Shown here: piece by piece, positions 57,051 through 64,000 of the stretch | Position numbering within the stretch: the first letter of the stretch is position 1 | Layout of the letters: each line of letters begins with the position of its first letter | DNA from: Alligator mississippiensis | Taxonomy: Eukaryota; Chordata; Crocodylia; Alligatoridae | Length of the DNA: 64,000 bases | Assembly: GCF_030867095.1 (NCBI RefSeq) | Contig: NC_081833.1 | Location: 68,909,895 to 68,973,894, forward strand | Reading direction: 5' to 3' | Program-made: the position numbers and the translations under genes | The notes under the pieces: generated by a model | Database searches by the model: none | What the model saw: only the letters and a program-made list of their open reading frames with translations | What the model was told of the DNA's origin: nothing

Positions 57051-57895
57051 CTGACCACTAGCTCCGGAAACATGGCCCTGAACTTTCAGGCTCAGGGCTC
57101 TATGACATGGTTGCACAACATGCCTCTTCAATGACTTGTGTTTCCTGACAATATGAATTTATCTGCTATTGGATTTCCTCTTTTCCTGCTTAAAACTTAG
57201 GTCCTGTTGACTTGAAAAAAATAATGTCATGTAATATTCCAGTAAACTCTTCAAAATAGCATTTTAAGACACATTAAGAAATATCGCATGGAGCAGACCT
57301 CTGCTTGACTGCTTCATGCAGTTCTACCACAAAGCATTTGTTCAGATATTGCAAGGGATGACTGTTTCAGATAAAGAAAACTGCTAGAGGTGAATAGGTG
57401 TTTTAAAACATGATGTGGCCTGAGCAAAGCAGAGTGTAGATGTTCGAGACAGTGCATCTAGTCAGGATTAGGCTGGTTTGAACAAATGTGGGCAAATCTG
57501 AAAGCAAAAAGGCAAAATATTTTTGTTGCTGATCTCTATGACAATACAAATAACATGGCATAGCAATGCCAGTGATGAAATACTAGAAGCTTTGTGTGAA
57601 ACAAGAAAAGCCTGACTGTGATCTTTAATGCTACACAGGGCTTGGCCAATTGCAGATGCCCTGAAGGAAAACTGAGGAAAAGAAGAGGTATCACACATGA
57701 GTAAAATATGGTATAAGATTATGGCAATATCTGATTAAAGAGGGCAGACAGTCTGGTTTTGCCATGCACATGTTTTGGACCTAATGTATTGGAAGAAATG
57801 TGATATTAATCCATGAAACAGTAACAGAGTGTAGACATTCACAAGTACTAAAGCAATAATGAGGAATGAGTATTTCTAAATCTCCTCTTGGCCAC
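57047..57895. other. non-coding stretch, no gene recognised
   Basis: Short frames only. No repeat recognised. Confidence 0.5.
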
Positions 57896-57897
57896 TA

Positions 57898-58395
57898 AGG
57901 GCCCCTCTAGACATTCAGATAAAGGCATGATAGGATCCGATGTGTGATCCACTCAATCGTGACTCCAGCCATTGCAGACATGTGGGATCCAGCATCAGAT
58001 CCTATCACACCTTATTGTTGGTACAGGGGGAGTCTGGGATCACCATCCCAAGCTTCCTTTGCACCGGCAAGTAGTAAGGTCCTGCAGATGCAAGTCCTAT
58101 AGCTGATGGGACTCGCAGCCCTGGCAGTGCCTTATGGCTGCTGGGATGGACAAGTGCAGTCTTGGTCCCAGCAGCAACCCACAGCTCGTGGGACTCTCAG
58201 TCCTGGCAGCGCCCCATGACTGCCGTAGTTGGCAGGATTCTCGGTCCTGGCAGCTGTGGGTTGCTGCTGGGGCTGAGAGTCCCCTCAGCTGCAGGTCTCC
58301 CAATGCCAGTTGTGCAAGGAGCACACTTGCATGTAGGAGCCCCATCAGCAGGGGAAAACCCTGCTTCATCTGCAGATAAAGCTGGATAGCAACCA
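57898..58395. repeat. GC-rich repeat block, probably transposon-derived
   Basis: Begins AAGGGCCCCTCTAGACATTC, a terminus style common among hAT-type MITEs. Contains three direct copies of a GGGACTCTCAGTCCTGGCAG-like motif (58108, 58190, 58234) and a perfect 20-bp inverted repeat (58167-58186 with 58252-58271). A clear partner terminus and target duplication are not found, so class is uncertain. Confidence 0.5.
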
Positions 58396-58665
58396 GCTAT
58401 TGGACAGCTACAGACATTACATTTTAACCAGTATAAGGGATTGGAAACCAATCTATACTGGTAACTGTATCAGAACAGAAGTTCAGCGCACAGACTGATT
58501 TAAAAATGGCAGAACCTGATGTAAGATTTGCTCCCCCATTCCAAGGGGTGAATGTATGTTCTGCCACTTACAGAAAACCACATAGCTTAGATCAATCCCA
58601 CCTCAGGCACTTTGAATGTCTGTACCTTGCCATGAAGTTATGGCACATTGTCCAGCTCTAACTTT
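58396..58665. mobile_element. diverged relative of the foldback family
   Basis: TGGACAGCTACAGACATTAC, AGAACAGAAGTTCAGCGCAC, TGATTTAAAAATGGCAGAAC and TTTGAATGTCTGTACC follow, in order, the left-arm landmarks of the 30.1-kb element. A hairpin (58427-58435 and 58439-58444 with 58448-58462) takes the place of the first AAACTGGTTTAA box. About 270 bp; deleted and diverged. Confidence 0.55.
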
Positions 58666-58700
58666 TTAGCTTCTTGGAACTTTTATGGTGTAATAGTTAC

Positions 58701-58963
58701 CAGAGCCGACCCAAGCGGGGTGCAGGGCCCAGGGCAAATCAGCTTGTGCAGGGCCCCACTCCTGCCCTGATCCCGTGCACCCTGGATGTGAAGAAGGTGC
58801 CGCCGGTGGCAGCGCTGGTGGTAGGGGTGAGGGAGGTAGCAAGTGGCTGGACACGAAGCCAGCGGCGGTGGCTCAGAGTCACCATGGCCACTCTGCCTGG
58901 CTCCACAGGGCCTCCCAAAGTGCGGGGCCTGGAGCAGTTGTCCCAATTCAGGGGACAGCCCTG
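58701..58963. mobile_element. 263-bp hAT element with perfect 8-bp target duplication
   Basis: Ends CAGAGCCGACCCAAGCGGGG and, in reverse complement, CAGGGCTGTCCCCTGAATTG. Flanked by identical atagttac at 58693-58700 and 58964-58971. GC-rich, CpG-containing interior and a perfect target duplication suggest one of the younger insertions here. The open frames (to 96 codons) are accidental. No transposase. Confidence 0.92.
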
Positions 58964-58971
58964 ATAGTTAC

Positions 58972-60410
58972 TTTGCTCATGTAGTTATTCTAAATTAATT
59001 GCACAGTTAAGCAGTTAATTGCATAATACATGTAATGTGTAAGGGGGGCCTAAAAATATGCATTAAAACTGCATATCCATACCATCAATGCCAGACTTCT
59101 CTCTATTTTTTTCCTTTCCCGAGTGTGCGTAGAAATTGGGGAACTCATCATAACCTTTATTAAAATATGATTATTTAACAGAATAGGATGATACATAGGA
59201 ATATGGTGTAGGAAGGCTCTTGCCTTCTTACTTGAATGGAAAATGCTACATTATGGCCTCACTATTATAACAAAAGCTGATAATCAAGAAGTCATTAGGA
59301 ACCTTATAAGAAAACAGGTTAAGGAAATAAGGCATAAAGTAGTAAGACTTTGCAGGAATTAGCCTCTCTGTGCTACTTTGAGAAATCCACTTAAGGGGTT
59401 GAATTTCCCTTTACTCAGAGAGTTGGTCAAGAAATCAACAATATCCAATAAAGAAACATGCTTAAAATGTGTTCACAACGAGAAAGCTAGTGATTGTGTA
59501 TGGAGAAGTAATAAGGCTGAAAACCGTACAAACGTTAGCATAAATTGCTTCTCACACGCAGAGCTCATTGTATGAGTTGATGTGAAAGGATGCTATAAAT
59601 ACGTTTACTGCCCTGAGTTGGAAATCTACATTATTCACTGTAAATCATCTGCATTTGCTTGAATATGCGCTACCCATAAAAGGGCACGTCTTTCAGAGAG
59701 ATGTAGAAAAGAGAAACTAACACAACCTCAGCTGAATCAACTGATTAAAGACAAGAGCATTTGGAGACCCAAGAGAAAGGATTTAAGGACAAATTGACAC
59801 ATTTCACTCAGTTGGGGGGAATATTAAGAACCTAACTTTGTACCTTAGCCCCATCTCTTATATTGACCAGGTAGATCAGAGAGATGGGTGTGCATTGAAA
59901 GCAACAACAATGATCAAAGATTGCCTGATAATTTACAAAGTGAATAAAGTGATGTGGCTGTAAATATTGCACAGGCACTTCAGGAAATACCTGAGCATGC
60001 ATAAGTAGTTTGGCCTGGGCCTTCTCTCTTTTTACAGCAGATCTGAGTTGACTTAACTCCACTGAGCCCAGTCTGAGTTAACTGTCAGGGAATGGAGGCA
60101 TTTGCAGACTCACTGGTTTTATTTTTTATGGACTGACATTGTGGGCATTTCAGTAGCGTACACGGAGCAGGATTTTCAAAGCCCCATAAAGGGATCTAGA
60201 TGGCCATTCCCTATTAATTTTAGAAAGCAGAAATGCTTAGAAATAGCGACACGATGAGCTTTGATATAATAAAAGGGATAAAGAGCAAAGAGCAGCCACA
60301 AAGAGGAATGGCCACTGTGCCTTGATCAATGCTGGAGTTTCAGCATTTGATTGCTCGTAGAATTGAATGGCTTGATGCAGTCAACTGGAACGTCTAGCAG
60401 ACCAAGAGTA
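58972..60410. other. non-coding stretch, no gene recognised
   Basis: 60160-60240 (CAGGATTTTCAAAGCCCCAT) is a small piece of the palindromic repeat seen at 5.7 kb. Otherwise plain AT-rich DNA. Confidence 0.5.
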
Positions 60411-60462
60411 AGGATGACAATAGGTGCATGGAAAACAGACAGACTAATTTTGCATCTATTCT
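60405..60462 (+). repeat. second copy of the 45-bp segment found at 54.72 kb
   Basis: ATGACAATAGGTGCATGGAA and AACAGACAGACTAATTTTGC repeat 54728-54775 with few changes, in the same orientation, including the upstream AAGAGTA. Probably an old SINE 5' region, although no continuing SINE body is seen downstream here. Confidence 0.6.
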
Positions 60463-60814
60463 TCAGTCTTCCCAGATATAAACCATGGGATTTTTTAAAT
60501 TGAAAATTATCTTAGCAACTATTGAACAGTTTGAGTAAGGAAGGCAAACAGAAGACTTCTAGTACGTTTCTAGTATGTTACTAGAAGTTCAGGGTACATG
60601 GCAAGTATTAGACTCCTGAAGCTGGAAATACAGATTTCCCAGAATGCACCTCATTATAGATAATGACGTGCATCTCCAAGACGAACGGGTTATGTTAAAA
60701 AAGATACTTTGAGCACTGTGCAGCGCTGGCTATTGTGGACCAGCTCAGTTGGCATATAATCACTTTTGAGGAAAATGCATTGCAGAACATCATTTCTCAA
60801 AGATTTAAGTTATT

Positions 60815-60965
60815 AAGGAAGATTAAGGAATTTCTCTCTGGAAAAGAGACTTCAACAGTGACCTAATTGAAGTTTTTAACATTCTCAAGGGAAGTAATAA
60901 AAATTAGTTCATGCAAATTCTTCATACTTTCAAAGAATGCAAACACAAGAGAACATTATTGAAAA
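60815..60965 (+). mobile_element. CR1 LINE fragment near the ORF2 end (relic)
   Basis: GGAATTTCTCTCTGGAAAAG, AGACTTCAACAGTGACCTAA and TTTTTAACATTCTCAAGGGA parallel CR1 (ctgtttaccctggagaagag.aggctgaggggagacct.at...tctacaaatacctcaaggg). Very diverged. Confidence 0.5.
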
Positions 60966-61029
60966 AATAAGATTTGAGATCAAAAAGAATTTAGAACAAA
61001 AAAGAAGGGGAAAGAGAGAAAGTGAATCA

Positions 61030-61205
61030 TTTGGATTGGAGAGGACTAGTGCTGCCAGGTCATTTAATCTATCCCCCGTCCTTAAATCATAGCAAGATTG
61101 ATTTCCTTATCCTTAAATAATCCGTAATAGATGGGTATCTAGTTGAGCCAATGACGACAATCCCACAACCTCCCTTGGCAGCTTGTACTTTCAGAAGAAT
61201 AAACA
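61030..61205 (-). mobile_element. CR1 LINE 3' fragment, reverse orientation (relic)
   Basis: TTGGAGAGGACTAGTGCTGC, CATTTAATCTATCCCCC, GACGACAATCCCACAACCTC and CCTTGGCAGCTTGTACTTTC follow the reverse complement of a CR1 3' region (ggaagggacctcgagaggtcatctagtccagtcccc...gattccacaacctccctaggcaatttattcca). Opposite in direction to the CR1 piece 70 bp upstream, so two separate events or a 5' inversion. Confidence 0.6.
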
Positions 61206-61690
61206 TATTGAATAAATTATCAAAAAAGGGCTACTGTAGGCAAGGAGAATCAATTAAATCAACAGAAAGCTTGTTAATATAGAAAAAGAGGCTGAGAGAT
61301 ATGGAAGAAAAATAAACTAATAGGCCAGAAGCCTGTGGTAGATCCCCCGCCCCCACCTTTTATTATTATTTTACTCATATTTTTAATAAAATATACAAAG
61401 AGGGCATCCACATATAGCTCTGGGCATCCTAGGGGTAACTTAAAGATCAAACAATATAAAACAGCACTGGTAGCAAGCAAAACGAAGCACATAAAATAGC
61501 AACAGACCCACCCCACAAACATACGTGAACAGTTTGCTTCTAAAAACTGAAAAGTCCATACTTGGAAAGGATTGGGGGGGTACATATAACAACACATTCA
61601 TGAACTGAACAGCATATATAAAAAGTAGCCTTGTCCATGTGAATCAGATGCATTAAACTTAGATTTTCAAGGATATGGGGATATGTACAC
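61206..61690. other. non-coding stretch, no gene recognised
   Basis: C-rich CCCCCGCCCCC run at 61344-61355 followed by TTTTATTATTATTTT. The rest is plain. Confidence 0.5.
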
Positions 61691-61805
61691 ATTTAGGCTC
61701 CAATCTTGATCCTACTAACAGGCACATATTTAACTTCACACATATGAAGTCCTGAGAGCAGTAGGCATATACATATGACTGCAGAATACTCACTGGGGCT
61801 CTACA
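61690..61805. repeat. palindromic sauropsid repeat (GATCCTACTAACAGGCACA type)
   Basis: TTAGGCTCCAATCTTGATCC, TACTAACAGGCACATATTTA, ACTTCACACATATGAAGTCC and ACTCACTGGGGCTC follow the known dyad repeat (gatcctgcaaacacttac..., ...aagcatgtg...). Diverged; probably a MITE relic. Confidence 0.5.
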
Positions 61806-64000
61806 TGCAACTCTAATTGAAGTCAAACACAGTTTCTGGCTGTGTCCTAAGTAAACCACTGGCAAGAGTAAGGCAGCCCAGTTTTATTCAGTCGCTTACA
61901 CATTTCTTGGATTGTATGCTTTATATATTGTTCCAGGCCGTATACTTGGATAGGGGTTTGAAGTAAGTTTAATTGGGAAGGTTATGGTCTCCTTCTTGGA
62001 TAAACAGAAATGTAGCGTTAACCAAAAATGTGTTAGTCCTTTTGATCATGCTTTGAATAATGTGTTCCCTCCTTGTCGCATGCAAATCTAACCTCAGTTA
62101 TTTATCTGTGTCTTTGATGATCATGCCTCCAATGTATTATAGTAACGTACTCTATTTTGGGCTAAATTTGAAGATGAACTGGAAACTTCACATAGAGGTA
62201 TCTTTATTAGGGGTCTGTTTTAATTTCTTCTTCAAAACGGCACTAAGTTCCCATTAATTTGAGGATGCAAAGCAAATTCTTAATTTGATTTTATAAAGCA
62301 TTTTCAATTTGAGTATTGGCTGGTAGCTAATTGTTTTCTGCAGGACTTTGCTTTCTGGTTAAATCCACTTGCCTACTTTTGCTCCATTACAGCCCTGTAG
62401 ATAGGCCACAGGCCTTTTCCAACAGAGTAGAGATAGGTCTTGGATGTTTCCCATCCATTGGATTAGCTCATTTCTCTTCATTGCATTCAATATTGACATT
62501 GTTTTCCTATGTGCAATTTTGTATTCCAAGAAGGGCGAGAAACATTTATAACAGACGCATTTAATAGAGACCGAGAAAAATAAAACAGTTGCAAAACTGG
62601 GAAAAATGCTTCACCGTTTACAAGTCACAAATAAATGTGCTGGGTTTCAAGAGAGGCAGGGGTAACTATCAAACAAATAATGGACTTTTTTAGAACCCTT
62701 ATAGATTTTCCAAACCCACATGACAGATCCTATAACGTTTGCCCTGCTGTTCAGTGCATACATATGGAACATTTGATCATTTTTATTCCTACCATCGTCG
62801 TCATTCCATGAGCCCCATTGATTTAGTTTATTTTTGGTTCAATTCCACTTTTACAACTTTGCTATTTATTTAGGCTGTTATCCATGGAATTATTGGTACT
62901 CTCTTGCTTATAAGCTCCACTTTCCAAGACATTTTAAGTGATCTGCAAACTGTAGCCTCTATAAGTACTTATTTTAGTCACATCTACTGTAGTTATGTAT
63001 AGGTATTAAAGCTTAACAGAATTACAGGATCATTTCTATGTAGTTTTCGAATGAAGCAAAATACTCTTTAAAATGAAAAATGGTACATATGATCACTTCT
63101 CTGTATTTCTAATGCAGCTTTAATTTATGAAGCTCATAGATAAATCTGAAATAAATAGTTTGTCCTTGTATAGCCATTGCTTAGGTACTCCCATATGCAA
63201 TAAATACAAACTAACTTTGCTTTTACTGACCAGGTAAACCTATACTTCCCCAGAGACATGCTGTCATTGAGTGCTTTCACATTCATACAATACAGACTTA
63301 TATTTTTCAGCCCCTTAACCCCTTTAACACCGAGATTTGAGCTTCAGTTTTACTGTAAAATACATTCTGCTCTGAAATCCACCTTGGAAGGGTTACTGAA
63401 AATTCAAATGATCTTACCGCAGCCTAAGATCCACTGTGGGAAAAAGATGACAATTAAGACAAAGATTTTATTTTCCAATATTTATACTGCCCTCACTCCT
63501 AATAAATATTTAAGTGAAACTCAATTGAACGTAACTTGAGGATTATGTAAACTGGATAAGTTATCAGTTTGTCAAAGTCAACTTTTCTGCTCAGTTTAAA
63601 ATCCTTGCGTTAGACCAAAAGGATTCTTTCTCCCTCAACGATAAGTTTTTGTCTCCAGACTTGCTTGTGTAATTGTTGTATGAAAGCAATTTTACTCCCC
63701 CCCCCCTGTTTTGTAGGAAAACAGATGGGGAAGAACTTATCTGCAGTTGGGATTTGCTGCATATAATTTATTTCACAGGATAAAGCGAAAGATAACTGTG
63801 AGCTCCGCACAAGCCAAACTTCACAAATGCCATCGCTTTCAAATTATATATATTTTTTAAATTATAGTTATGAAAACTATAACTATATGGGTAGAGAGCC
63901 ACTGAGGTTTTTTTCAGGTTTTCATGCAGGCTAAAAGCTTCTCTGCAAGGATACAGGGCGTTCCAAATGTTCCCTCTTGACTGGGAGGCTCCCACAAATC
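61806..64000. other. AT-rich non-coding stretch, no gene recognised
   Basis: No coding signal. C9 run at 63698-63706 and a TATATATATTTTTT tract near 63846. TTATAGTTATGAAAACTATAACTATAT (63863-63889) is a short dyad. Many TAAT cores between 62000 and 63500 but no bounded element. Confidence 0.55.

Noticed and set aside
57898-58665. One single hAT from 57898 to about 58665
   Set aside because: The left terminus style fits, but no inverted partner or 8-bp duplication was found, and 58396 onward matches the foldback family, so two elements are more likely.
1-64000. CRISPR array, operon or phage-type system
   Set aside because: No regularly spaced identical repeats, no dense coding, and CR1, MIR-like and hAT repeats show vertebrate nuclear DNA.

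Overview
This window looks like nuclear, intergenic DNA from an amniote, most probably a sauropsid. I lean towards a crocodilian, with turtle as the alternative. The grounds are CR1 LINE 3' ends with the usual ATTCTATGATTC-type tail, MIR/CORE-like SINE pieces, old palindromic dispersed repeats of the kind shared by turtles, crocodilians and birds, and many hAT-type non-autonomous DNA transposons with 8-bp target duplications. I also see about 240-bp MITEs with CTACTGTGCAGTAG palindromes that resemble published crocodilian MITEs. The species call is inference.

I find no protein-coding gene that I can defend. Every open frame is short (the longest are about 206, 183, 169 and 157 codons). The longest ones lie inside GC-rich transposon copies, where stop codons are rare by composition, and none reads as a known domain. 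I found no convincing functional tRNA, rRNA, CRISPR array or prokaryotic operon. The window is best read as a gene desert or long intron.

Layout. 1-15.5 kb is mostly AT-rich single-copy-looking DNA with a Charlie-like hAT relic (1.5 kb), short tandem duplications (3.5 and 9.0 kb), three old palindromic repeats (5.7, 6.2, 7.4 kb), an AT/GATA-type simple repeat (8.05-8.24 kb) and MITE copy 1 (11.8 kb). 15.5-24 kb holds a 412-bp hAT, a CR1 relic, a conserved-looking block (17.3-17.8 kb), a CpG-rich block (19.2-19.6 kb), a reverse CR1 relic, a long hairpin (22.8 kb) and a GC-rich inverted/tandem repeat complex (22.9-23.9 kb). 24-40 kb contains a short hAT (29.3 kb), a 1.7-kb foldback element (30.1-31.8 kb), MITE copy 2 directly abutting a CR1 (35.9-36.4 kb) and a 1,465-bp hAT-like element with a perfect 8-bp target duplication (37.5-39.0 kb). 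40-50 kb has a homeodomain/octamer-rich candidate regulatory block, MITE copy 3 (44.7 kb), SINE pieces and a C26 run. 50-59 kb is the densest transposon zone: a Charlie-like hAT, half of the foldback family, a SINE, a 798-bp hAT, a 1,027-bp hAT inserted into a SINE, a long TA repeat, a GC-rich repeat block and a 263-bp hAT with a perfect target duplication. 59-64 kb is AT-rich with two degraded CR1 pieces.

There are no genes working together here. The biology visible is genome dynamics: repeated hAT activity by internally palindromic elements, nested insertion, CR1 retroposition, and several non-repeat blocks that could be enhancers. I did not find a new enzyme or defence system. The most unusual items are the 1.7-kb foldback element carrying ZNF143/THAP11-like motifs, the SINE split by a hAT, and the hairpin at 22.8 kb with an alternative pairing.
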